Under the pieces are notes generated by a model. That model saw only the letters and a list, made by a program, of their open reading frames with translations, ran no database searches and was not told the DNA's origin. From NCBI GenBank assembly GCA_020850735.1, contig JADZEE010000091.1, forward strand, positions 62,001 to 126,000: 64,000 bases of DNA. Direction: 5' to 3'. A program made the translations under genes and the position numbers. Source of the DNA: Gammaproteobacteria bacterium (GTDB taxonomy: Bacteria > Pseudomonadota > Gammaproteobacteria > JADZEE01). Every line of letters begins with the position of its first letter. Position 1 is the stretch's first letter. Shown piece after piece: positions 49,174 through 58,101 of the stretch.

Positions 49174-50292
49174 TCAAGTGCCGCGCGGCGGAAGCGACGG
49201 CAGCAGCTGCACATCCGGGCGCTGCCGGCGGCGCCACAGTCGCGGCCCGAGCTCGATGCCCAGGATCACGATCACCAACATCCCGTGCACCGGCCACATA
49301 CCGACCAGACCGTCGATGATCTCCCGCTTCACCAGGCTGCGGAATATGCCGAGCAGGTTGCTGTACAGGAAATAGATCATGATGCCGACCAGGATCAGCA
49401 TCGAGCGCGCGCCCGCGAACGTGCGCATGCGCACCAGCGCGACGGCCAGCGCGCCGAGCAGCACCACTGCTATCGGCATCGCCAGCCGCCAGTTGAGCTC
49501 GGCCACCGCGTGCGCTGTGCCGAGCAGCCAGAGCTCGTGGGTCGGTGTGGCGCCCATGGCGGGGTCGGCCGTGGCAACCTTGCCCGCGCTGATGCGCACT
49601 GCGTACTTCTCGAAATCAGTGATGCGGTAGTCGGCCTGCCCGGGGAGACCGAGGTAACGGCTGCCGTCGCCGAATACGACGAACCGCCCGCCGGTCTTCG
49701 CGTCGTCGTCCAGGCGCGCGCTGTCGGCCTTGAGCACCCCCTCGCGCTCGTGTTCGCGCACCCGCAGAAATACATTGCGCATGATCTCCCCGGTCGCGGA
49801 CGCGTTTTCGACGAACAGCACCCGGTCACCGCCCTCGAACTCCTTGAACCGGCCCGGGACGATACCGCTGACGTTGGCTTCGTCCGAGGCCCGCGCCTGC
49901 AGGGTCTCCACCCGGCGTTCCGCCCACGGCACGGTGACGAACGACAGCAGTGCCATCAGTGCGGCGCAGGCAATCGCCGCCCGGCCGACGTGCGTGTGGA
50001 AAAACCGTGCGCCGCAGCCCGCGCCGGCCATGGCGACGAGCTCCCGATCCTGTTGCATGCGCCCGAGCGCGAGCAGCACGCCGAGGTAAAAGCACAACGG
50101 CAGCACCACCAGCATCGCGGTGATGATCTTCAGACCGAGCAGCGAGACGATGACGTCACTGGCGATCTTGCCGGAGGCCGCGTCGCCGAGGTAGCTGACC
50201 GTGCGCGTGCTCGAGTAGATGAGCACCAGCACCAGTAACGAGGCGCCGAAGGCCTGTAGCGTCTCGCGTTGCAGATAGCGTTGCAGGATCAC
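49174..50292 (-). CDS. lptF: LPS export ABC transporter permease LptF
   Basis: A 372-residue inner-membrane component of the LPS transport machine, with three N-terminal and three C-terminal helices (about 12-35, 50-80, 98-120; 278-297, 305-325, 335-355) around a periplasmic beta-jellyroll. It begins with MILQRYLQRETLQAF, typical of LptF. Only lptF is present here; its partner lptG is not next to it, unlike in many gammaproteobacteria. It could be an LptG paralogue, but segments such as GRFKEFEGGDRVLFVE fit LptF better. Confidence 0.88.
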   Translation of the reverse strand: MILQRYLQRETLQAFGASLLVLVLIYSSTRTVSYLGDAASGKIASDVIVSLLGLKIITAMLVVLPLCFYLGVLLALGRMQQDRELVAMAGAGCGARFFHTHVGRAAIACAALMALLSFVTVPWAERRVETLQARASDEANVSGIVPGRFKEFEGGDRVLFVENASATGEIMRNVFLRVREHEREGVLKADSARLDDDAKTGGRFVVFGDGSRYLGLPGQADYRITDFEKYAVRISAGKVATADPAMGATPTHELWLLGTAHAVAELNWRLAMPIAVVLLGALAVALVRMRTFAGARSMLILVGIMIYFLYSNLLGIFRSLVKREIIDGLVGMWPVHGMLVIVILGIELGPRLWRRRQRPDVQLLPSLPPRGT

Positions 50293-50375
50293 CGTTGTGT
50301 CGGTGCGGGCAGGTCGGGTGCGCCAGTTTACACGCGAACCCCGCCGGTCCGAAGCCGCGTGCGGGTCGGCCGGGC

Positions 50376-51128
50376 TCAGGCGGAGCGTTCGACGAGCAGA
50401 CGTCGCTTTTTCAGCACCCGGATCGTGAGCACGCCCAACGTGAGCGCCGCGGCCTGCGCCAGCGCCGGAGCCAGCACCGCGCTACCCGCACCGCGCACGT
50501 ACGCTTCGCGGGCGAAAAGCGCGATCAGGCCCAGGCACCAGAAGTAACAAGTGCCGTAGTCCTTCAGCACGACTCGCCGCCAGCTGAACCGCATGCCGGC
50601 GACGGTCGCACCGAGCCCCCGCAGCCGTGGCAGCCAGCGCGGTACACGCGCGCAGTACGCGGCGTAATCGCCACCAAAACGCCCACGCAGAAAGTGCTCT
50701 TCGGCCGCGACGATGACCGCGTAGCAGCCGAGAAAGAACACCGTCCCGGTCGCGATACCCCACGGGTTGCCCTGCACCAGGAACAAACCGGTCAGAATGA
50801 GCAGATTACCCAGGTACAGCGGATTACGGGCGTGCGCGAACAAGCCCGTGCTGACGAGCCGGTCCGCATGGATGCGCTTGTTGACACCGCCGCGTTTGAT
50901 GTAGGCGAACCCGATCACCGCGGCGCGCAACGCCTGTCCGGACATGGCGAGAAGCACACCGGCAACGTCGAGCACGCCGTCGGTGGCACCCGTCGCCGAC
51001 GGCAGGCCCAGCAGCAGCGCCAGCAGGACGACCGGGAACGCGGCGTTGCGGTAGCGGAACAGCCAGTTGCCGCAGGCGATGGCGAAGCGCCCGGGCAGGG
51101 CGCGATGATGGACGCGTGACCCGCTCAC
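50376..51128 (-). CDS. Isoprenylcysteine carboxyl methyltransferase-like membrane protein
   Basis: A 250-residue membrane protein of the ICMT/phospholipid methyltransferase superfamily with about five helices. The conserved C-terminal catalytic part contains [20 protein letters not shown] and [20 protein letters not shown], the cofactor-binding signature of the family. The bacterial substrate is unknown. It starts within four bases of the cmoA stop (start 51128, cmoA stop from 51125), so the two are coupled on one transcript. Confidence 0.85.
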   Translation of the reverse strand: MSGSRVHHRALPGRFAIACGNWLFRYRNAAFPVVLLALLLGLPSATGATDGVLDVAGVLLAMSGQALRAAVIGFAYIKRGGVNKRIHADRLVSTGLFAHARNPLYLGNLLILTGLFLVQGNPWGIATGTVFFLGCYAVIVAAEEHFLRGRFGGDYAAYCARVPRWLPRLRGLGATVAGMRFSWRRVVLKDYGTCYFWCLGLIALFAREAYVRGAGSAVLAPALAQAAALTLGVLTIRVLKKRRLLVERSA

Positions 51129-51898
51129 TTCACCGCGATGACACCGGAGAAGTTGTACCAGCGGAAAAACTCCTCCACGTGGCTGAAGCCGGCCCCGAGC
51201 AGCAGATCCCGGTTCTCGTCCGGGCGGTAAGGAATGAGCACGTTCTCGAGCGCTTCGCGTTTGTGCGCGATCTCCGAGTCCGAGTAGCCGTTGCGGCGCT
51301 TGAGCTCATAGTAGTAACGTATGAACAGACGGTTGAACAGACTGTCCGACAGGGTCACCTTCTCGAACACGATGACGCAGCCCTGCGGGCGGAGCCCAGC
51401 GTAAATGTCCCTCACCACGCGCTGGCGGTACAGCGGCCGGACGAACTGCAGGGTCAGGATCATCAGCACGACCGACGCGTTCCGGACTACGCGATCTTCG
51501 TGCAGGTCCGCGTGCACGAGGTCCCAGGAGCGCCCCAGCCCGTGACCGGTGAGCTTCTGGCGCGCCTTCGCCAACATGTCGGGCGCGTTGTCGACACCGA
51601 CGAATCGCACGCCGGGATCGATGCAGGCATCGAGCGCGAGCAGCGTGGTCCCGGTCGCGCAGCCGAGATCCACGAGATTGGTTCCGGCGACGGCGAAATC
51701 GCCTGCCAGCTCAGCGCTCATGCGCTGCATCTCGCTGTAAAACGGTACCGAGCGGTTCACCATGTCGTCGAAAACGGACGCCGTCCGGCCGTCGAAACGA
51801 AAATCGGCCGTGGCGCTGGCCGGATCGCTGAACAGGCGGTCGGGCAGCAGGCGGCACGGACTCGCCCGGTTCCGGTCGCCGCGGTCAGGATCCGCCAT
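51125..51898 (-). CDS. cmoA: Carboxy-S-adenosyl-L-methionine synthase
   Basis: Makes carboxy-SAM from SAM and prephenate, used by CmoB for the tRNA wobble uridine cmo5U. From ATG 51898, preceded by AAGGAG, the protein has 257 residues, as expected. Family segments are [12 protein letters not shown], the SAM motif [10 protein letters not shown] and the substrate-binding block [20 protein letters not shown]. cmoB is not adjacent in this window. Confidence 0.94.
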   Translation of the reverse strand: MADPDRGDRNRASPCRLLPDRLFSDPASATADFRFDGRTASVFDDMVNRSVPFYSEMQRMSAELAGDFAVAGTNLVDLGCATGTTLLALDACIDPGVRFVGVDNAPDMLAKARQKLTGHGLGRSWDLVHADLHEDRVVRNASVVLMILTLQFVRPLYRQRVVRDIYAGLRPQGCVIVFEKVTLSDSLFNRLFIRYYYELKRRNGYSDSEIAHKREALENVLIPYRPDENRDLLLGAGFSHVEEFFRWYNFSGVIAVK

Positions 51899-51978
51899 CG
51901 CACTGCTCCTTGGCCCGGCAGGACACCGCCTGCCGACGTCGTCGCACACCTGCGCCGGCGGCATTCTTGGACCAAAAC

Positions 51979-51995
51979 CTTAAGCTGCCCTTAAG
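51979..51995 (+). promoter_or_regulatory. PmrA/QseB-like box (direct repeat)
   Basis: CTTAAG-CTGCC-CTTAAG: two identical half-sites separated by five bases, so their starts are 11 bases apart. The known PmrA box is YTTAAK, five bases, YTTAAK, and the related QseB site is similar. It lies in the 217-base gap between cmoA and the ArnC-like gene, 121 bases before the latter. That operon ends with a PmrAB/QseBC-like regulator pair, so autoregulation is plausible. A possible -10 (TAGAAT, 52046-52051) lies about 50 bases downstream. Confidence 0.6.
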
Positions 51996-52115
51996 CCGGC
52001 TCGCACGCCGACCGGTGGCGTTCGCCTTGCACCGCCGCAATCGCATAGAATTGGCGCCCCCTGCACCGTCAATCGTGCTGTCCCGGACCGCCTGGCCGCC
52101 GTTACCGCCTCCGCC

Positions 52116-52886
52116 GTGAACGAACCCCACTGCGCGCACTCCGCATCGATGCCGCCGGCACCGGCTCTGTCGGTGGTCATCCCGGTGTTCAACGAAGCGG
52201 ACAGCATCGTCGCGCTGGTCGCGGAAGTGGACGCCGCACTCGGCGGCCGGATCGAGTACGAAATCATCGTCGTCGACGACGGCAGCTCGGACGACACCGT
52301 CGGGCGGCTGCGCCGGCACGCGGCCAGCGGCGACGGCCGGCCGCGTATCGTTCGCCACGGCCACAACGCCGGTCAGAGTACGGCCATACGCACCGGCGTG
52401 CGGCTGGCGCGCGGAACCTTCGTCGCGACCCTGGACGGCGACGGCCAGAACGACCCGGCGGACATCGCGCGATTGTACGAACGCATCGCCACGGGCGACC
52501 CGGACCTGGCGCTGGTGTGTGGCAACCGCACCGAGCGGCGCGACAGCTGGATCCGGCGTTTGTCGTCGCGCGTCGCCAACGCCGTGCGCGGCGCCATTCT
52601 CGGCGACGCGACGCCGGACACCGGCTGCGGTCTGAAAGTCATCCGCCGGGCGACTTTCATGGAGCTCCCCTACTTCGATCACATGCACCGGTTCCTGCCC
52701 GCCCTCGTGCTGCGGGCCGGTGGCCGCTGCGAATCCGTTGCGGTCAACCACCGGCCGCGCCGGCACGGTCAATCCAAGTACGGCATCGGCAACCGGCTCT
52801 GGGTCGGGCTGGTGGATCTCGCCGGTGTCGCCTGGTTGCGTCGCCGAAATCGACACACGGAATTCGAAGAGGTATCACCCGAATGA
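52116..52886 (+). CDS. Family 2 glycosyltransferase, ArnC/dolichol-phosphate-mannose-synthase type
   Basis: A 256-residue GT-A glycosyltransferase that transfers a sugar to a polyprenyl phosphate, by family analogy. The nucleotide-sugar motifs are VIPVFNEADS (about 20-29), DDGSSDDT (about 54) and DGDGQNDP (about 108). There are no C-terminal membrane helices, unlike E. coli ArnC, so it is a soluble/peripheral form. The start is a GTG at 52116; an ATG 33 bases on is an alternative. It is the first of a five-gene plus-strand operon with overlapping starts and probably supplies the lipid-linked donor for the ArnT-like enzyme. Confidence 0.88.
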   Translation: MNEPHCAHSASMPPAPALSVVIPVFNEADSIVALVAEVDAALGGRIEYEIIVVDDGSSDDTVGRLRRHAASGDGRPRIVRHGHNAGQSTAIRTGVRLARGTFVATLDGDGQNDPADIARLYERIATGDPDLALVCGNRTERRDSWIRRLSSRVANAVRGAILGDATPDTGCGLKVIRRATFMELPYFDHMHRFLPALVLRAGGRCESVAVNHRPRRHGQSKYGIGNRLWVGLVDLAGVAWLRRRNRHTEFEEVSPE

Positions 52887-53164
52887 GCACCATGGCCTGG
52901 ATCGTGATCGGTTTCATCGGCCAGTCGATGTATTTCCTGCGTATGCTGTTGCAATGGCTGACCAGCGAGAAACTCAGGCGCAGCGTCGTACCCATCACCT
53001 TCTGGTACTTCAGCCTCGCCGGCAGCGTGATCCTGCTGGCCTACGCGATTCACCGCCGCGATCCCGTGTTCATCGTCGGCCAGGCTTTCGGCTTCGTCGT
53101 TTACCTGCGCAACCTGTGGTTCATCCGTCGCGAACAGGCCGGCGCCGGCGGCATCGCCGACTGA
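52883..53164 (+). CDS. LAB_N domain (lipid A biosynthesis N-terminal) membrane protein
   Basis: A 93-residue membrane protein consisting of the domain found fused to the N-terminus of lipid-A-disaccharide synthase in some bacteria. It has three hydrophobic helices and the family segments GQSMYFLRMLLQWLTSEK and PITFWYFSLAGSVILL. It starts by ATGA overlap with the GT2 gene. In similar loci it sits between an ArnC-like and an ArnT-like enzyme, suggesting a role in flipping or presenting the lipid-linked sugar. Confidence 0.87.
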   Translation: MSTMAWIVIGFIGQSMYFLRMLLQWLTSEKLRRSVVPITFWYFSLAGSVILLAYAIHRRDPVFIVGQAFGFVVYLRNLWFIRREQAGAGGIAD

Positions 53165-53195
53165 TCGGCGCCCCGCGGGCGCGGGACGCGACACC

Positions 53196-54815
53196 GTGCT
53201 GATGTCCCGCCTCGATCACGGCCTCGCGCTCGTGGTGGTGCTGGCGGTCGCGGCCGCCGTGGCGCTGCCGGGCAGCGCGCGCCTGCCGCTCGACGGCCAC
53301 GAGGTTCTGGTAGCCCAGAGCGTGCATGAGATGCGTGCCCGCGGCGACTGGATCGTGCCCTACTTCAACCAGCGGCCGCGCCTGAACAAACCGCCGCTCA
53401 GCTACTGGCTGACCGGCGCCGTCGCCGGCGCCTGGGACGGCACCGCGCAGGTGCGCCCGTGGCAGGCGCGCACGCCCTCGATCCTCGCCGGCCTGGGCCT
53501 GCTCGCCGGCACTTTCCTCATCGGTCGCCGCCTGTTCGGGGCCAGCGTGGGCCGCGACGCCGCGCTGCTGCTGGCGGCCAGCTCGGCGTTTTTCGCCTAT
53601 ACCCACGACGCCCGCCCCGACATGCTGTACGCCTGCCTGTGCACGGCGGGACTGGCGGCCCACGTCCATGCGTGGAAGAGCGATGATGCGGGCCGACGCC
53701 GGCTGGCCGCGCTCGGGATGTGGCTGGCTTTCGCGCTCGCCACCCTGACCAAGGGTCCGCAGCTGCCGGCCATGCTGCTGGCGGCGTGCGTGCTCGGCCT
53801 GCTGGTCGCGCGCCTCCCGGTCCGGCGGATGATCGCGATCCTGCGCCCGCTCGAGGGGCTGGTACTGCTCGCCGCCATGACCGTGCCGTGGTGGCTGGCG
53901 ATGCGCGCCCGACTGCCGGCCGGCGCGCTCGCGCACAGCCAGCTCGCCGGCAGCCTGCTCGAGCCCGTCTGGCAGCATGCGCTCGATCCCTATTATCTCT
54001 ATCGTCCGCTCGTGCTGTTGCTGCCGTGGCTGGCACTGGTGCCGGCCGCACTCGTCGCCCTGTACCGCGGGCGGCGGCGGGTGGAGGTGCCGCTGATCGC
54101 GCTGCTGTACCTGGTCCCGGCGATCACGCTCGGTTTCGGCCCGCAGCAGCGCTGGTTCTACCTGCTGCCGGCCATCGCCCCCATGGCGATCGCGCTCGCG
54201 CTGGGCGCCCGGCACCTGAACGCGGTGTGCGTGGCCGCGCGCGGCCGTCATTGGCTGGTCTGGTTGTGGCCGGCGCACATGCTGCTCGTGCTCGCGGCCG
54301 CTGTGTACGCGCTGGTACGAGCGCCCGATTCGAACGGACTGCGCCTCGCCCTCGCCACCGTCCTCGTGCTGGCGGCCGGCTACGCCTGGCAGCGAAGAGT
54401 GCGCGGCCCGCGCCGGCGACGACCCGTCGCGCTGCGGATCACGGCGCTGATGGTCGCCGCGCTGCTGGCGGGGCTCGGCGACACGACGGTACCCTGGAGC
54501 CGTGACCGTTATGACAAGGCCGCCCTAGGCCTGCAAATCGGCACGCAGCTGCCGGCGCGGATGCCCGTGCTCGCGTGGAGCGTGAATCCGAACGTGTTCG
54601 TGTATTACGCGAACCGCCACATCTCCCCCGTGCGATCGCCGCTCGAAGTCGGCGCCGCGCTCGCACGCGCGCCGAACCGCGCGGTTGCGGTGATCACCTT
54701 CGACACGCAGCTGGCGGCGCTGCGCGCGTTCGGCGAGATCGAAACCCTGGCCACGATCCCCTACAGTGCCGCCAGGACCATCACGCTCGCACGGGTATCG
54801 CGCCCGGGCGGATAG
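53196..54815 (+). CDS. Family 39 glycosyltransferase, ArnT/PMT-like
   Basis: A 539-residue GT-C membrane enzyme with about ten to twelve helices. The first periplasmic loop contains an acidic catalytic region (DGHEVLVAQS) followed by RGDWIVPYFNQRPRLNKPPL, the typical PMT/ArnT loop. Members transfer sugars from polyprenyl carriers to lipid A or proteins. Together with the upstream GT2 and LAB_N genes it probably modifies lipid A or another envelope glycolipid; the sugar is unknown because no arnA/arnB genes are in the window. GTG 53196 or ATG 53202 may start it. Confidence 0.88.
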   Translation: MLMSRLDHGLALVVVLAVAAAVALPGSARLPLDGHEVLVAQSVHEMRARGDWIVPYFNQRPRLNKPPLSYWLTGAVAGAWDGTAQVRPWQARTPSILAGLGLLAGTFLIGRRLFGASVGRDAALLLAASSAFFAYTHDARPDMLYACLCTAGLAAHVHAWKSDDAGRRRLAALGMWLAFALATLTKGPQLPAMLLAACVLGLLVARLPVRRMIAILRPLEGLVLLAAMTVPWWLAMRARLPAGALAHSQLAGSLLEPVWQHALDPYYLYRPLVLLLPWLALVPAALVALYRGRRRVEVPLIALLYLVPAITLGFGPQQRWFYLLPAIAPMAIALALGARHLNAVCVAARGRHWLVWLWPAHMLLVLAAAVYALVRAPDSNGLRLALATVLVLAAGYAWQRRVRGPRRRRPVALRITALMVAALLAGLGDTTVPWSRDRYDKAALGLQIGTQLPARMPVLAWSVNPNVFVYYANRHISPVRSPLEVGAALARAPNRAVAVITFDTQLAALRAFGEIETLATIPYSAARTITLARVSRPGG

Positions 54816-54822
54816 TCGACAG

Positions 54823-55476
54823 ATGCGCCTGCTGCTGGTGGAAGACGACCCCATCCTCGGCGACGGCCTCGCCGCCGCGCTGCGCGAGGACGGCTACGCC
54901 GTCGACTGGCTGAGCGACGGCGTCGCCGCGAGCGCCGCGCTCGCCGCGGAACCGTTTGATCTGGTCGTACTGGACATCAACCTGCCGCGACGTTCGGGGC
55001 TGGACGTGCTCACCGAGCTGCGCCGCCAGGGCGAATCGGTGCCCGTACTGCTGCTGACCGCGCGGGATACGTTGATTGACCGGGTCGCAGGTCTCGACGC
55101 CGGAGCCGACGATTACCTCATCAAGCCCTTCGACATCGAGGAGCTCTGTGCACGGCTGCGCGCGCTCGCGCGCCGGCGCGGCGGCCGCGCCCACCCGCTG
55201 CTCGCGCACGGCGGCGTCGTGCTCGATCTCGCCGCGCACACCGCCACGCTCAACGGCACACCGGTGGAACTCGCCCAGCGCGAGTTCGCGCTGCTGGCAT
55301 TGCTCGTCGAGAACGCCGGCACGGTGTTCAGCCGCCAGCGCATCGAGAACCACCTGTATGCCTGGGGCGAGGAGCCCGGCAGCAATGCCGTGGAGGTCCA
55401 TATCCACCACCTGCGTCGCAAGCTCGGCGCGGATTTCATCCGCACCGTGCGCGGGGCGGGCTACGTGGCCGACTGA
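54823..55476 (+). CDS. OmpR-family response regulator (PmrA/QseB-like)
   Basis: A 217-residue response regulator. The receiver has the phosphoacceptor Asp51 (VVLDINLPR) and Lys101 in IKPFD; the C-terminal winged helix spans about 125-215 and ends with HHLRRKLGADFIRTVRGAGY. The sequence is closest in style to PmrA/QseB. The ATG at 54823 lies seven bases after the GT39 stop. It is co-transcribed with the kinase gene two bases downstream and probably controls this operon through the 51979-51995 box. Confidence 0.93.
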   Translation: MRLLLVEDDPILGDGLAAALREDGYAVDWLSDGVAASAALAAEPFDLVVLDINLPRRSGLDVLTELRRQGESVPVLLLTARDTLIDRVAGLDAGADDYLIKPFDIEELCARLRALARRRGGRAHPLLAHGGVVLDLAAHTATLNGTPVELAQREFALLALLVENAGTVFSRQRIENHLYAWGEEPGSNAVEVHIHHLRRKLGADFIRTVRGAGYVAD

Positions 55477-55478
55477 GC

Positions 55479-56882
55479 ATGGTCGGAAAATCCCTGCGCC
55501 GGCGACTGCTCGTCGTGCTCCTCACGACGACGCTGGGGACCTGGTCGGTGGTGTTTCTGGCTACCGTGCACGTCGTTCGGGATCGGGTGGCGGCGGTCTA
55601 CGACGCCAATCTCTCCACCGCCGCGCGGGTGCTCGCGTCACTGGTCAGCCACGAGCTGTCCGAGGAGCTCGACACGCTGTCGATCGACGCGGACGAGGAT
55701 CTGTCGGTGCCGCTGGATGCGCTCGAGACGGAGCTCGAGGCGGAGCTCGCCGATAACGCCTACCAGAGCGGCATCGCCTACCAGTTCGCGGTCGCGGGCC
55801 GGCAATTGCGATTCGCCTCTTACAACGCCCCGGCGATGCCACTCGCCGGCGAGCAGGAAGGCTTCAGCGACAGCATCGTCGACGGCGAGCCCTGGCGGGT
55901 ATTCACCCTGCGTGCCCGCGACGCGCCACTGATCGTGCACGTCGGCGAACGCCAGCGGGTGCGTGGGACCGTCGTCGCCCAGATCCAGCGCGAGCTCGTC
56001 CTGCCGCTCGCCGCGGGCCTGCCCGTACTCGGCCTGCTGGTGTGGTTCGGCGTGACGCGCTCGCTGGAGCCGCTGAACCGGCTCGCACGCGCGATCCTGC
56101 AGCGCGATCCCGCGCGGCTCGATCCCCTGCCGGTGCGGTCGGTCGCCGTCGAGGTCCGGCCCCTGGTCGACAACATCAACCGCTTGTTCGATCGCCTGCG
56201 CCGGGTCATCGACGCCGAACGCAACTTCACCGCCGACGCGGCGCATGAGCTGCGCACGCCGCTCGCCGGCATCAAGACCCAGACACAGCTCGCCACACGC
56301 ACGCGCGATGCGCACACGCGCGAGCACGCGCTGGCGCAGATAGAACGCGGCGTGGATCGCGCAACACGCCTGGTCGAACAACTCCTGACGCTGGCGCGTT
56401 TCGATCCGGATTCCACGCCATTGCAGAGCGTGGAGATCGATCCGGGCGACGTGCTCCAGACCATCGTCGCGGAGCTGCGCCCGCTCGCGAAGGCGAAGGG
56501 AATCACGCTGCAAATGGACGTGCGCGAGCGCGCCTGGATCCGCGCCGACCGCAACGCGCTGGCGATCCTGTCGCGCAATCTCCTCGACAACGCGGTGCGC
56601 TACACGCCCAAGGGCGGCACCGTCGAGACCGGTGTCAGTACCGGTGGTGGCTTGGTCACGCTGCACGTGGCCGACAGCGGTCCGGGTGTGCCGGCGCAGG
56701 AGCGCGAGCGGGTGTTCGACCGATTCTACCGGCACACGCGCCAGCTGCCCGGCAGCGGTCTGGGACTGTCGATCGTGCGCCGGATCGCGGCACTGGAAGG
56801 TGCCGAGATCCGCCTGGGAACCGCGACTCTGGGCGGCTTGCTGGTCGAGCTGCGCTTTGCCGCGGCCGGCGCGTCGAGCTGA
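55479..56882 (+). CDS. Sensor histidine kinase (PmrB/QseC-like)
   Basis: A 467-residue two-pass membrane kinase. Transmembrane helices at about 10-32 and 172-192 flank a ~140-residue periplasmic sensor rich in acidic residues (SEELDTLSIDADEDLSVPLD), which could bind metal ions or cationic peptides. A HAMP-like linker precedes the H-box (AAHELRTPLAG, phospho-His256), then N-box NLLDNAVRYTP and G-boxes DSGPGV and GSGLGLSIV. The partner regulator lies two bases upstream. Confidence 0.93.
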   Translation: MVGKSLRRRLLVVLLTTTLGTWSVVFLATVHVVRDRVAAVYDANLSTAARVLASLVSHELSEELDTLSIDADEDLSVPLDALETELEAELADNAYQSGIAYQFAVAGRQLRFASYNAPAMPLAGEQEGFSDSIVDGEPWRVFTLRARDAPLIVHVGERQRVRGTVVAQIQRELVLPLAAGLPVLGLLVWFGVTRSLEPLNRLARAILQRDPARLDPLPVRSVAVEVRPLVDNINRLFDRLRRVIDAERNFTADAAHELRTPLAGIKTQTQLATRTRDAHTREHALAQIERGVDRATRLVEQLLTLARFDPDSTPLQSVEIDPGDVLQTIVAELRPLAKAKGITLQMDVRERAWIRADRNALAILSRNLLDNAVRYTPKGGTVETGVSTGGGLVTLHVADSGPGVPAQERERVFDRFYRHTRQLPGSGLGLSIVRRIAALEGAEIRLGTATLGGLLVELRFAAAGASS

Positions 56883-56940
56883 GCCGAGACACGGTCCGGG
56901 AGACCACTGCCCTGCGCCGATCGACCGGGCGTCACCCGGA

Positions 56941-58101
56941 TCAGCGCGGATCCGGCGCCGGCCAGCCCGCGACGAGATCGCACACTTCCCGCACCGCGCC
57001 GTGGCCGCCTCGGTGCAGGCACACGTAGTGCGCCTGCCGGCGTACCTCGGTTACGGCGTCGGCGGGACAGAAGGCCGCACCGACGGCGGCGAGGCAGTCG
57101 AGGTCGCCCAGATCGTCGCCGATGAACCCGATCTCCTCGAGCCCGAGCCCCCAGTCCACGGCCAGGCGCCGCAGCAGCGCGAGCTTGTCGGCGACGCCGG
57201 GATGGTAGTCGGCGATGCCCAGCTTGCGCATCCGCGCCGCAACCGCCGGGCTGTCCTCGGCGCTGATCACGCACACGCGCACGCCCTGCGCGCGCACCAG
57301 CGCCAGCCCCTTGGCATCGCGCGTGTCGAATTTCTTCAGGGCCTCGCCGCCAGCACCGTAATACATGCCGCCGTCGGTGAGCGTGCCGTCGACGTCGACC
57401 ACGAGCGCGCGCAGGCGTGGCCTGCCGCCCGGATCCCGGTCGCGCGCACGCGCGCCGAGCAGGCGCTCGACCTCGTCCCAATCCTTCGGATCGTCGACTT
57501 CGATCGCGGTTTCGGCGGCCATCGCGTGCACGCCGACACGCCCGCCGAGGCGGCAGCGGTGTTCGCGCAGCACGTGCGCGCGGGTGAGGTAGAACGCGCC
57601 GTTCTCCATCAGCATACCGTCGAATTCCTGGCGGCGCGGTCGCCGTGCCGGGTCATAGTTGAGCGGCTTGCCGTCGCGCGTCCAGAAAAATCGCTTCGAC
57701 TCCACGCCGGTGAGCAGCGAATCCAGGTTCTCGTCGATGAACTTTGCCCGCGCGGCGCGATAATCCTCGGCGCGCGTGAGGGGTGAGGTCGCCTGGATCA
57801 GCGCCAGCACGTCGAACGGCACGCGCGCCTGGAATTCGAGCATGACCGACTCGGTGCTGGCCGTATCGGTCGCCGTCTCGGCCGATCGGCCGACGACCGT
57901 CACCGCATTACCGAACTCGCGTTCGACGGCCGCCGCGATCCCGGCCGAGTCGGTCGCCACGTAACAGGCGTCGAAACACTGCGAAACGAGCGCCTGCTCC
58001 AGGCTCCACGCGAACAGCGGGCGGCCGGCGATGGGGCGAATGTTCTTGCCGGGGATCGACCTGGAGCCGCCCCGCAGGGGCATCAGGGCCAGCCACTGCA
58101 T
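56941..58101 (-). CDS. Fused cytidylyltransferase (NeuA-like) and KdsC-like HAD phosphatase
   Basis: A 386-residue fusion. Residues 1-220 are an acylneuraminate cytidylyltransferase domain that makes CMP-activated nonulosonate: P-loop-like RGGSRSIPGKN at 10-20, ATDS near 49-52, and IQATSPLTR at 102-110. Residues 231-385 are a KdsC-type HAD phosphatase with DVDGTLTDG at 236-244, Lys306 and GDDLGD at 328-333. The ATG at 58101 overlaps the NeuB-like stop. A phosphatase bound to the CMP-transferase implies that the upstream synthase makes a 9-phosphate (or 8-phosphate) intermediate. This is the KDN/eukaryotic-type route, not the common bacterial direct condensation. Confidence 0.9.
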   Translation of the reverse strand: MQWLALMPLRGGSRSIPGKNIRPIAGRPLFAWSLEQALVSQCFDACYVATDSAGIAAAVEREFGNAVTVVGRSAETATDTASTESVMLEFQARVPFDVLALIQATSPLTRAEDYRAARAKFIDENLDSLLTGVESKRFFWTRDGKPLNYDPARRPRRQEFDGMLMENGAFYLTRAHVLREHRCRLGGRVGVHAMAAETAIEVDDPKDWDEVERLLGARARDRDPGGRPRLRALVVDVDGTLTDGGMYYGAGGEALKKFDTRDAKGLALVRAQGVRVCVISAEDSPAVAARMRKLGIADYHPGVADKLALLRRLAVDWGLGLEEIGFIGDDLGDLDCLAAVGAAFCPADAVTEVRRQAHYVCLHRGGHGAVREVCDLVAGWPAPDPR

